Below, piece by piece: positions 8,622 to 16,900 of a stretch of DNA of 64,000 nt; position 1 is the stretch's first letter, and every line of letters starts with the position of its first letter. Position numbers and translations under genes: made by a program. Below the pieces are notes generated by a model that saw only the letters and a list, made by a program, of their open reading frames with translations, had not been told where the DNA came from and ran no database searches. The DNA is from VAYN01 sp051954855 (GTDB lineage: Bacteria > Actinomycetota > Thermoleophilia > Solirubrobacterales > 70-9), in contig JBQCHH010000077.1 in NCBI GenBank assembly GCA_051954855.1, forward strand, positions 42,928 through 106,927, in the 5' to 3' direction.

Positions 8622-10013
8622 ATGTCAGTGGCGAGCGTCGAGACCGACTCCACCGACCGGGGACGGGAAGGCAAGGCCGCGCGCGGGGCGGTGCCGCGGT
8701 CGAGCCACGGGGAGTGGGAGCCGGCGGCGCGGGATCCGCTGCAGATCCTCGCTCGGCAAGACGAGAGTCGCCTTGCCGGTCTGGTGCCGATCCGCTATGG
8801 CCGGATGCTCGCCTCTCCCTTCGCTTTCTTCCGGGGGGCGGCGGCGGTGATGGCCGCCGATCTGGCGACGACTCCGACGGTGGGGATCGAAGCTCAGCTC
8901 TGCGGCGACGCCCACCTGGCGAACTTCGGGGTCTTCTCGGCCCCGGACCGGCGCCTCGTCTTCGACTGCAACGACTTCGACGAGACTTGCCGCGGCCCTT
9001 TCGAGTGGGACGTGAAGCGCCTTGCGGCCAGCGTCGCCGTTGCCGGCCGGGAGCGCGGCTTCGACGCGAAGGGCCGGGAGCGAGCGACCCGCAGCGCGGC
9101 GAGGTCCTACCGGGAGTCGATCAGGGGCTTCGCCGCGATGCGCAACATCGACGTCTGGTACTCGCGCCTGGACGTCGAACCCGCCATAGAGGTCCTGCGC
9201 CCGCAGGTCGACGAGCGCCGCTATCGCCGGGTCGAGCGCACCCTTGCCAAGGCGCGCGGCAAGGACAGCCTGCGGGCCTTGGGCAAGCTGACCCGCGAGC
9301 AGGACGGCGAGATTCGCATCATCAGCGATCCCCCGCTGATCACGCCGCTGGACGAGTTGACCGACGCCGCCGAGGCGGCGCAGCAGTTGCAGACGGTGCT
9401 CGGCGCCTACCGCGAGTCGCTCACCCACGACCGTCGGCACCTCGCCGCTTCCTACCGCTACGTGGACGCCGCCCTCAAAGTGGTGGGGGTGGGGAGCGTC
9501 GGCACCCGTGCCTGGATCGTGCTGCTGCTCGGTAGGGATTCCGGCGACCCCCTCTTCCTGCAGGCGAAGGAAGCGCAGGCCTCGGTATTGGAGTCCTACG
9601 CCGGCGCCAGCCCCTACCGCAATCACGGCCGCCGGGTCGTCGAGGGCCAGCGGCTGATGCAGGCGGCGAGCGACATCTTCCTCGGCTGGGTCGCGACCAA
9701 GGGCCTCGACGACGAGCGGCGCTGCTTCTACGTGCGCCAGCTATGGGACGGCAAGGGGTCGGCGGACGTCGAACGGCTCTCGCCAGAGGACCTGGCGATC
9801 TACGCCGCTCTCTGCGGTCAGGCCTTGGCGCGGGCTCATTCTCGCTCCGGCGACCGGTTCGGCATCGCTTCCTACCTGGGGAGCGGCGAGGTCTTCGACA
9901 AGGCGCTCGCCCGTTTCGGGGAGGCTTACGCGGATCAGAACGAACGCGACTTCGACCGCTTGGTCAAGGCGGTCGAGAACGGTGAGATCGCAGCCGAGAC
10001 GGACCTACGGTGA
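8622..10013 (+). CDS. DUF2252 family protein
   Basis: 463 residues from the ATG at 8622; a TTG 30 nt upstream is in frame but less plausible. The family pattern is clear: RYGRMLASPFAFFRGAA, then LCGDAHLANFG, then DFDET and FEWDVKRLAAS, as in DUF2252 proteins. These have a kinase-like or phosphotransferase-like fold; the function is not established. The GDAHxxN and D-F-D motifs resemble an aminoglycoside-phosphotransferase-type active site. It stands alone, with the divergent secreted-protein gene upstream and a convergent small membrane protein downstream. Confidence 0.88.
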   Translation: MSVASVETDSTDRGREGKAARGAVPRSSHGEWEPAARDPLQILARQDESRLAGLVPIRYGRMLASPFAFFRGAAAVMAADLATTPTVGIEAQLCGDAHLANFGVFSAPDRRLVFDCNDFDETCRGPFEWDVKRLAASVAVAGRERGFDAKGRERATRSAARSYRESIRGFAAMRNIDVWYSRLDVEPAIEVLRPQVDERRYRRVERTLAKARGKDSLRALGKLTREQDGEIRIISDPPLITPLDELTDAAEAAQQLQTVLGAYRESLTHDRRHLAASYRYVDAALKVVGVGSVGTRAWIVLLLGRDSGDPLFLQAKEAQASVLESYAGASPYRNHGRRVVEGQRLMQAASDIFLGWVATKGLDDERRCFYVRQLWDGKGSADVERLSPEDLAIYAALCGQALARAHSRSGDRFGIASYLGSGEVFDKALARFGEAYADQNERDFDRLVKAVENGEIAAETDLR

Positions 10014-10069
10014 GCCGGGACGGACCGGCTCACCGCGGCCGAGCAACCTCTGACTCCTGATCGCCGGTC

Positions 10070-10474
10070 CTACTCCTCCCAGCGGGCGGTGAGCTGGTAG
10101 ATGATCGTCACGTCCAGGATGATCATCAGGAACGCCCACAGCGGCGCCGCCGGGAACCAGACGATCTGCGCCACCGCGTTGACCGCGACGAAGAAGACGG
10201 CGGCCCAGCGCGCAGCGGACATCGCCGCGAAGAGGCCGAGGCCCGTGGCGGCGACAATCGAACCGAGGATCAGATGGACCCATCCCCAGGTGGTGATGTC
10301 GGCGAGGATCACGCCCTGCCCGCCGACGAGGATGACTTCGTTGTTGAGGATCGCGGCGAGGCCGTAGAGGGCGTCGAGCGAGCCGACGATCAACAGCAGC
10401 GTGCCGGCGAACACGGTCCAGCCGGTCGGCTGTCGTTCCTCGATGTCTCTCCTCGGGGTAGTGCTGGTCTCCAT
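10070..10474 (-). CDS. Small four-helix membrane protein (DUF7144-like)
   Basis: 134 residues from the ATG at 10474, preceded by AAGGGAG about 6 nt upstream. After a 20-residue charged N-terminus there are four hydrophobic helices (starting at GWTVFAGTLLLIVGS, TTWGWVHLILGSIV, WAAVFFVAVNAVAQI and LWAFLMIILDVTIIY). The TTWGWxHL motif and the spacing match small actinobacterial membrane proteins annotated DUF7144, recalled rather than searched. Function is unknown. It is convergent with the DUF2252 gene and a single-gene unit. Confidence 0.75.
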   Translation of the reverse strand: METSTTPRRDIEERQPTGWTVFAGTLLLIVGSLDALYGLAAILNNEVILVGGQGVILADITTWGWVHLILGSIVAATGLGLFAAMSAARWAAVFFVAVNAVAQIVWFPAAPLWAFLMIILDVTIIYQLTARWEE

Positions 10475-10599
10475 GGGGGCTCCCTTCGTTACGGCCAAAT
10501 GGCCGGTTGTCTAACTGGTTTCAGGCGCCCCCCTGCAGCGCCCGCTATGGAGAAAGATAAAACGCCCGTGCTCCCATGGCAATCCCTGCGCCCCCGCTG

Positions 10600-10621
10600 C
10601 AACAGAAAACGCCCCGGCGGG
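10600..10621 (+). repeat. 22-bp direct repeat, copy 1
   Basis: Begins CAACAGAAAACGCC and is identical, base for base and in the same orientation, to 22879-22900. Each copy forms the T-rich side of a minus-strand terminator-like hairpin. The two copies bracket the HEAT/PH/DUF4279/Rhs block. Confidence 0.8.
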
Positions 10622-10623
10622 CG
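10606..10623 (-). terminator. Terminator-like hairpin inside the decayed end of the HEAT-repeat frame
   Basis: CGCCC/GGGCG with a 4-nt loop (10610-10623), followed on the minus strand by TTTTCTGTTG. It lies within the open frame of the HEAT pseudogene, so that frame probably no longer ends at its original stop. The 22 bases at 10600-10621 are identical to 22879-22900. Confidence 0.55.
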
Positions 10624-10624
10624 A

Positions 10625-11152
10625 GTCCTCCGGCTGCATGGTGGGTGAGGCGAGCGGGCTCAAGTGCTCGTGGATCACCCAAGCTCGCCAAAGCACCTGC
10701 CGCCGCTCGGCGGACGTGAGGATCCTTCAACGCCTCGATAAGCGGCGGCGGCGCCGCGCAATCCCCAATATCACCCAAGGCATTGGCTGCAGATATCCGC
10801 ACAGTGCTATGAGCGGAGCGAAAGCGTTTGATTAGAAGCGGAACGCTGTCGCGATTGCGCATCTTGCCGAGAGCCTGAATCGCCTCCACCTGCTCGACTG
10901 CGTAGCGCGAGCTCGCGTCCTTCCTTAGACTGGAGCGCCCGCTGGATCCCCGATTTTTCCCAGTGCGAAAACAGCCATTAGTCGCACCTCGTAACTCGGG
11001 TCAGTCAGCGCAACACGCGAGAGTGCTTCAACTGCCTGTGAGTCCCCCGCCTTGCCAAGCGCTCTCACCAGCCAAACCCGCCGCAGAGCCAACCGCTTCC
11101 CCATCTCCTCGTTTAGAGCAGAAAGCAGGTCATCGACATTCTGCGTCCGCAA
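10625..11152 (-). pseudogene. HEAT-repeat protein gene broken by a -1 frameshift
   Basis: From a TTG at 11152 the frame reads MRTQNVDDLLSAL and HEAT helices (RRVWLVRALGKAGD, YEVRLMAVFALGKIGD), then hits TAA at 10925-10927. Restoring one base there continues in the next frame without a break as ...PVLRKDASSRYAVEQV, EAIQALGKMRNRD, VRISAANALGDIGD and AAGALASLGDPRAL, the following HEAT repeats. The original product was therefore about 170-200 residues of a PBS-lyase-type HEAT scaffold. The 3' end runs into a terminator-like hairpin, so it is also degraded. The start lies 18 nt after the stop of the PH-domain gene, suggesting one transcript. A sequencing error cannot be excluded. Confidence 0.7.
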
Positions 11153-11170
11153 TGCACGACCCCCCGTTTG

Positions 11171-11680
11171 CTACTGCCTCACATCAAACTGCACGGACCC
11201 GCCAGTAACGAGGCGGTTCAACTCGGCAACCATTTTTTCAGCTCGGCGAGCTTCGTCCGGTGATCTCACGCTGAATCCATGGACATAGATACGACGTCCA
11301 TTTTTAAGCTGGATCTGGAGTGCCTTCTTAATCAATAATGGTCGCCACTGAAATTCATTGATCTCAGACCATTGGTAGCGGGAGGGACCAATGGCAGAGC
11401 GCACCACGACCCCGTCCTTTTCAAGGATGATCCCGGATCTTACTTTTCTTACGGCCACTAGAGCAAAGACAAGGCATGCCAAAGCAACAACGGGTCGGAA
11501 CAAGCCACCGTGTTGACTGTGGTGACTGTCACTATAAGAGGGCTGAAACAGGATAAGAAGGAATAGGCTGGATAATACCGAGGTGATACACAGCGCCCAC
11601 GCTATCCATCGTGACCACCCCCCAGTGCGAAGCAACCGTCCTTCTGGAATTATCTGTGAATCAATTACGGTCTGGGCCAT
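11171..11680 (-). CDS. Membrane protein with PH-like domain
   Basis: 169 residues. Two transmembrane helices (WIAWALCITSVLSSLFLLILF and a second starting at PVVALACLVFALVAV) are followed by a small beta-rich domain. Its core (IILEKDGVVVRSAIGPSRYQWSEI, then IYVHGFSVRSPDEA) resembles bacterial PH (bPH) domains. Function is unknown. It lies between DUF4279 and the broken HEAT gene on the minus strand, in the AT-richer part of the island. A TAATCT/TAACCT box precedes the ATG, and a 12-bp palindrome lies at 11697-11708. Confidence 0.6.
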   Translation of the reverse strand: MAQTVIDSQIIPEGRLLRTGGWSRWIAWALCITSVLSSLFLLILFQPSYSDSHHSQHGGLFRPVVALACLVFALVAVRKVRSGIILEKDGVVVRSAIGPSRYQWSEINEFQWRPLLIKKALQIQLKNGRRIYVHGFSVRSPDEARRAEKMVAELNRLVTGGSVQFDVRQ

Positions 11681-11696
11681 CAGCAGATTAGGTTAC

Positions 11697-11708
11697 TGCA
11701 TATATGCA
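11697..11708. promoter_or_regulatory. 12-bp perfect palindrome upstream of the PH-domain gene
   Basis: TGCATATATGCA, 16 bp upstream of the ATG at 11680. It could be an operator or simply an AT-rich promoter element; nothing else supports either. Confidence 0.35.
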
Positions 11709-11879
11709 TTCGTTGTGCTTCTACCGGATGTATCAACCTAAGCGAGGAGCCGCGTCCCGTGATCTGCTCGAGAAACCAATAACGCCATCGAAGTCTGATC
11801 AGCGACCGATCTCACCAGGAGCAAGGTCGATCATCCACACACCGTTCTCGGCTGAATTGCTGGAGTGCATTCTTGAGCC
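11709..11879. other. Gap after the DUF4279 gene
   Basis: No full gene. On the minus strand, 11870-11799 encodes 23 residues containing GVWMIDLAPG, which faintly echoes GWMVEIGPS of the DUF4279 protein just upstream. It may be a decayed second immunity copy or chance. Confidence 0.3.
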
Positions 11880-12290
11880 TCACCACTCCACATCTACATT
11901 AAGTGAGGCGCCAAGTTCGGTGACCCACTCAAGAAAGGAGCTTGGAAAAAACAGACTAGGTGCAGTCTCAGCGCCTTCTACTCCAACACCGCAGAGAATC
12001 ACGAGATTTACGCTGAGATCTCTGCACAGTGCTTTAACAGCGCTAGCAGATACATCGAATCGTTGCCGAAATTCTTGGAGCAAGCTATCGACAGCAAGCG
12101 TTCTGCTGGGGCCGATCTCGACCATCCACCCATAACCGCGCCACGTGCCTTGCCCGTCTTTGGTTATGGGATCGCCAGGGCGGAAGCTGGTGGTCGGTTC
12201 GATGCCGAGGCGCCTCGTGATTTCATCTGGATCAAAGGCCTCTCCGTAGAACCGGAAATACAGGTTGACTTTGGGAAGTTTAGATTCCAT
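11880..12290 (-). CDS. DUF4279 protein, candidate immunity protein for the orphan Rhs tip
   Basis: 136 residues. The N-terminal pattern VNLYFRFYGEAFDPDEITRRLGIEPTT matches DUF4279 (strand, then DPDEIT, then LGIxPT). The start lies within the last codons of the orphan Rhs frame (11-nt overlap), so the two genes are translationally coupled. Genes placed directly after an Rhs toxin tip usually encode cognate immunity proteins, and DUF4279 members occur in such positions; the immunity role is inferred from place. Cytosolic, with no signal peptide. Confidence 0.7.
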   Translation of the reverse strand: MESKLPKVNLYFRFYGEAFDPDEITRRLGIEPTTSFRPGDPITKDGQGTWRGYGWMVEIGPSRTLAVDSLLQEFRQRFDVSASAVKALCRDLSVNLVILCGVGVEGAETAPSLFFPSSFLEWVTELGASLNVDVEW

Positions 12291-13422
12291 TCTTGTCCTT
12301 AAGGGAAGAGGTCCTTGATATTAATCCCAAGGGGATCTCCGGGGCCTCGGCCTCCCTTCGGCTTTTCATAGAGGGTCCTTCTCTATCCTTATAAATATCA
12401 GTGAACTTTTCTCCTCTCTTTAGCTTGTGAGCATCTAGGCCGGCTTCTTCCAGCTCGCGTTCGGTGACTTTCTTATCTTGACGCCAGTTCCGGCAATCTT
12501 CTTCATCTTCTTCATGTTCCGCCTGTGCCCTGAGGAGACCTTCCTCGGCTTCTTTAACTGATGCTTCATTCCCAAAGAGGGAATCCGCCAGGGTTCCGAG
12601 ACCGATCAGTCCAGCCGTACCACAGCTAACTACATCTACGCCTGGCACCTCCCACGTCAAACCGCAGGTGGTATCAGCGGTGCCGTTTATGGCAATCGCG
12701 TCCTGGCCGGTTAGATCGATGAGGTTAATGGGGTTATTCGCCGCGTAGTCATAGAGTTGACGGGTAATCATCCCCCACGGATCCCGACTCAAGAACTGCC
12801 CCGTCCCCGGGTCGTAGAACCGCGCTCGCAGATACTGCAGCTCGGGTTCTGAGTCGGTGTATTGGCCGGCGAAGCCGAACGGAGTGGTGGCGGTGCCGGT
12901 TTTGGCTTCGAGGGTGCCGTAGGGGGCGAAGCTCTGGGTGGCAGTGGTGGCGCCTCCTGAGCCGGTGAGGAGGCGGGTGCTGCCGAGCTGGTCGTGGTGG
13001 AGGTAGGTCGGTTCTTCTTTGCCGTTGATCTGCTCGACTGGGATGCCGCCGGGGCCGTAGATGTAGGAGTTTTCGCCGTCGTTTAGGAGTAGCGGCAGGT
13101 TGGTGCTTTGGTCCCAGGCGAGGTGCCTGGTCGTCCCGCCGATCGTCTTCGCGGTCAGTAGGCCGGTGGCGTCGTAGGCGAGGGTCTGGCTGATCGCGGT
13201 GTTTTCGCCGGCTTTGGGCCGGGCGATCGAGGTGAGGTCGCCGGCCTGGTCGTAGCCGTAGGTGGTGGTGTTGAGCGGCCAGGTCCAGGCGCTGATGCGG
13301 TCGTTGCCGGTGTCGGCGACCCAGAGGGTGCCTTTGGCCTCCTTTTGGTACTTCCACCTTGCCTCTAGATGTACTTCGTCAGCTAGACGACCGAATATCC
13401 CAGACGACAAAGGACTCCGCAT
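12280..13422 (-). CDS. Orphan Rhs C-terminal cassette with its own toxin tip
   Basis: 380 residues. After about 30 non-homologous residues it enters the end of an NHL repeat (GTLWVADTGNDRISAWTW), then the terminal YD/Rhs core (YLHHDQLGSTRLLTGSGG, RFYDPGTGQFLSRDP) and the junction NPINLIDLTG. All of this is near-identical to the parent gene at 13966-22638. Beyond the junction the tip is unrelated: a hydrophobic stretch, a charged coiled coil, then GLDAHKLKRGEKFTDIYKD, which may resemble a polymorphic toxin nuclease domain (weak). It has no signal peptide and its start lies inside the end of the preceding immunity gene. This fits a silent cassette used by recombination, or one made by read-through. 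Confidence 0.75.
   Translation of the reverse strand: MRSPLSSGIFGRLADEVHLEARWKYQKEAKGTLWVADTGNDRISAWTWPLNTTTYGYDQAGDLTSIARPKAGENTAISQTLAYDATGLLTAKTIGGTTRHLAWDQSTNLPLLLNDGENSYIYGPGGIPVEQINGKEEPTYLHHDQLGSTRLLTGSGGATTATQSFAPYGTLEAKTGTATTPFGFAGQYTDSEPELQYLRARFYDPGTGQFLSRDPWGMITRQLYDYAANNPINLIDLTGQDAIAINGTADTTCGLTWEVPGVDVVSCGTAGLIGLGTLADSLFGNEASVKEAEEGLLRAQAEHEEDEEDCRNWRQDKKVTERELEEAGLDAHKLKRGEKFTDIYKDREGPSMKSRREAEAPEIPLGLISRTSSLKDKNGI
12781..13340 (-). repeat. ~560-bp direct repeat with 14455-15018 (Rhs core copy 2)
   Basis: Aligned with 14455-15018, long stretches are identical at DNA level, covering the last NHL strand to the RFYxPxTGQFLSRDP motif. Homology stops on both sides. Such a block would support homologous exchange of toxin tips. 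Confidence 0.85.
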
Positions 13423-13969
13423 CGAACGCAGAGCAAATCACGGCTACTAAGGACTCGGCAACCTGGGTCGGGAGCTCCGCAGGCACTTGCTGGCGATCTG
13501 CTAGGCCAAGTTCCAGGGAGGATCTAGTCGTCACAAAGCCATTAAGTGGGTATCCCGAAGCCCCCTCGGCAGTAGTTCTGGCCGCTTCGTCAACATTATC
13601 CGTTAGGTCACACCAATGGATCACGCGGTCGTCCAGAAATGCCAGGGGTTCAGCCGATCGACGCACGACGGGGTCCATCCGCCCTGCTAGGTCATCCTCA
13701 ATCAAGACACACTTCGCACCCTCGTCTCTGAGTTGAACAAGGAAATCGACAAGTCCCTCTCTGGCAGCCTTCTGACTCACTACGCCGCCTACGGCCAGCG
13801 CCAGCGGCTTGCGTGTGAATTCCTCCGGTACGAGGGCAAAGGAGGAGCCATGGTCAAGAGCATGCATTGCCGTTACGGCATCAGACAGGCCGAAGCCCTG
13901 CTGAAGCGATTTCTTGAGCCAAGGGCTAACTTCATCTTGGCAAATTTTTAATTTCTCTATTTTAGTCAC
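13379..13969 (-). CDS. Candidate immunity protein for the main Rhs toxin
   Basis: 196 residues, start codon overlapping the Rhs stop (ATGA). Sequence MTKIEKLKICQDEVSPWLKK onwards has no signal peptide or membrane helix. It contains KCVLIEDDLAGRMDPVVRRS and a W/D-rich middle (VIHWCDLTDNVDEAA). I do not recognise a family. The immediate downstream position, coupling and AT-richer composition are typical of immunity genes of polymorphic toxins. Its 3' end overlaps the orphan Rhs frame by 44 nt. Confidence 0.6.
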   Translation of the reverse strand: MTKIEKLKICQDEVSPWLKKSLQQGFGLSDAVTAMHALDHGSSFALVPEEFTRKPLALAVGGVVSQKAAREGLVDFLVQLRDEGAKCVLIEDDLAGRMDPVVRRSAEPLAFLDDRVIHWCDLTDNVDEAARTTAEGASGYPLNGFVTTRSSLELGLADRQQVPAELPTQVAESLVAVICSAFDAESFVVWDIRSSS

Positions 13970-16900
13970 TTTGGTTCTACCCCTCCATCAGGATAGATGC
14001 GGTACCACTTCTTGCTCGGTGACTTCCAGTCATAGTGAGGCCCCTGAGGCTCCGAATGATTCAGGTCGGGATAGAGGCTTTCTCCCGTCTCTGGGTTATA
14101 CCAAGACCCCTCGCTGCTCCCGGGTGGCCCCAGTCCTTTCCATTCCCATTCCGGACCGGGCGGCTGCGTCGGATCTTCGAAGTTCGGCTGCGCCGAGGGC
14201 GCACAGGTGGATTCTTCTGAGGATTCATTGTCCCCGCCAGCAATCGCGCTCAGAAGGCCGAGGGTGGCTGCCCATTCCCCGGCTTCTACGAGGCCACCGA
14301 CAGCCGCTCCCCCTACACAGCCCCCAGCTGGGTCGGCGACCTCTCCGGCAATGCATCCACCAACGACTCCTGCTGCACGTCCGCTCGGATCAACCAGGTT
14401 GAGTGGGTTGTCCCGGCCATAGGAATATGGCTCGCGCGTCAACGTCGCCGCGGGATCGCGACTCAGGAACTGCCCCGTCTGAGGCTCATAGAACCGCGCC
14501 TGCAGGTACTGCAGTCCCGTTTCGGCATCGGTGTCCTGGCCGGCGAAGCCGAGCGGGGTGGTGGCGGTGCCGGTTTTGGCTTCGAGGGTGCCGTAGGGGG
14601 CGAAGCTGGCGGTGGCGCTGGTGGCGCCACCGGAGCCGGTGAGGAGGCGGGTGCTGCCGAGCTGGTCGTGGTGGAGGTAGGTCGGTTCTTCTTTTGCGTT
14701 GATCTGCTCGATTGGCAGGCCGCCGGGGCCGTAGACGTAGGAGTTTTCGCCGTCGTTCAGCAGCAGCGGCAGGTTGGTGCTCTGGTCCCAGGCGAGGTGC
14801 CTGGTCACCCCGCCGCTGGTCTTCGCGGTCAGCAGGCCGGTGGCATCGTAGGCGAGGGTCTGGCTGATCGCGGGGTTTTCGCCGGCTTTGGGGCGGGCGA
14901 TCGAGGTGAGGTCGCCGGCCTGGTCGTAGGCGTAGGTGGTGGTGTTGAGCGGCCAGGTCCAGGCGCTGATGCGGTCGTTGCCGGTGTCGGCGGTCCAGAG
15001 GTTGCCTTTGGTGTCGACGGCGAGGGCTTGGGGTTCGGAGAGCTGGCCCGCGTTGGGGCCGGTGCTGCCGAACTGGGTCAGGTAGGTGCCTTCGGGGCTG
15101 AAGCGCTGGAGGCGGCTGTTGCCGGCATCGGCCACCCAGAGGTTGCCTTCGGGGTCGAAGGCGAGATCGCTCGGGGATTTGAATTTGCCATTGGAGGTGC
15201 CTTCGGAGCCGAAGCTGCGGAGGAATTTGCCGCCTGGTTCGAACTCCTCGATGCGGTTGTTGGCGGTGTCGGCGATCCAGACGTTGCCTTTGGCGTCGGT
15301 GGCGATACCCCTGGCGGCGCTCAGCTGGCCTGCTTCGGAGCCGAAGGAGCCGAACTGGCGGATGAAGGTGCCTTCGGAGGTGAACTCCTGGATGCGGTTG
15401 TCGGCGGTGAGTTTGCCGCCGCCCTCAAGGGTCCAGATATGGCCTTCGGGGTCGATCGCTAAGTCCTGCAGGCCGAAGAACTGGCCGGCGCCTTCGCCCT
15501 GGGAGCCCCATTTGCGGACGAATTCGCCTTTGGAGGTGAACTCCTCGACGCGGTTGTTGGCGGTGTCGGCGACGTAGAGGTTTCCTTTGGCGTCGATCGC
15601 GACGCCGCGGGGCGCCCGCAGCTCGCCGTCGCCGGAGCCGGCGGCGCCGAAGGCGCGGATCAGTTCGCCTTTGGCGTTGAACTCCTGGATGCGGTTGTGG
15701 GAGGTGTCGGCGACCCAGGCGTTTCCTTCTGCGTCTAGGGCGATGCCCTGGGGGGCGGAGAGATGGCCGGGGCTGGAGGCTTCGCCGCCGAATTGGCGGA
15801 GGAATTCGCTCCCGCTTTGCTCCTGCACGCGGTTATTGGCGGTGTCGGCGACCCAGATATTGCCTTTCGCGTCGATGGCTACCCCCCGCGGTTCGGAGAA
15901 CTGGCCGGCATTGGACCCGGGGGTGCCGAACTGGCTCAGGTAGGTGCCGGTTCCCGAGAGCTTTTGGACGCGGTCGTTGCCGGTGTCGGCGACCCAGGCG
16001 TTGCCTTCAGAGTCGATCGCGATCCCGGCCGGGGATTTGAACTGTCCGTTGCCGGCGCCTTCGGTGCCGAGCTTGCGGATGAATTCGCCGCTCGGTTTGA
16101 AGGCCTGGATGCGGTTATTCCCCGTGTCGGCGACCCAGACGTTGCCGGCGGCGTCGGTGGCGATGCCCTGGGGGGATTTGAACTGGCCGTTTTCCGATCC
16201 CTGTTTGCCGAACTGGGCGAGGTAGGTTCCTTCGGAAGAGAACTCCTGCACGCGCACCCCGCTGCCGGCGAGGCCGGCGTCGATCGTCCAGACGTGGCCT
16301 TCGGCATCGACGGCGATTCCCTGCAGCGAGAAGAACTGGCCGTTGCCGGAGCCCGAGCTGCCCCACTTGCGGATGAATTCGCCTTTGGAAGTGAACTCCT
16401 GCACCCGCTTGTTGCCGGTGTCGGCGACGTAGAGGTTGCCGGCGGGGCTGATCGCGACGCCCTTCGGTTCGGAGAAGGCCCCGTTGCCGGTACCCGTGGC
16501 GCCGAAGGCGCGGATCAGTTCGCCTTTGGCGCCGAACTCCTGGATGCGGTTGTGAGCGGTGTCGGCAACCCAGACGTTGGCTTCTTTGTCGGTGGCGAGG
16601 GCGTTTGGCGAGGCGAGCTGGCCAGGGGCGGAGGATTCGCCGCCGAAGGAGCGGATGAATTCGCTTGGCGTGGACTCCTGCACCCGGTCGTTGCCGGTGT
16701 CGGCGACCCAGAGGTTGCCTTTGGTGTCGATGCTCAGCGCTTGAGGTTCGGAGAGCTGACCGGAGTTGGGGCCGGCGGCGCCAAGCTGGGCGAGGTAGGC
16801 GCCTTCGGCGGAGAAACGCTGCAGGCGGTCGTTGCCGGAATCGGCGACCCAGAGCTTTCCTTCGGAGTCGAAGGCGAGGTCCTGAGGCCCTTTGAGCTGT

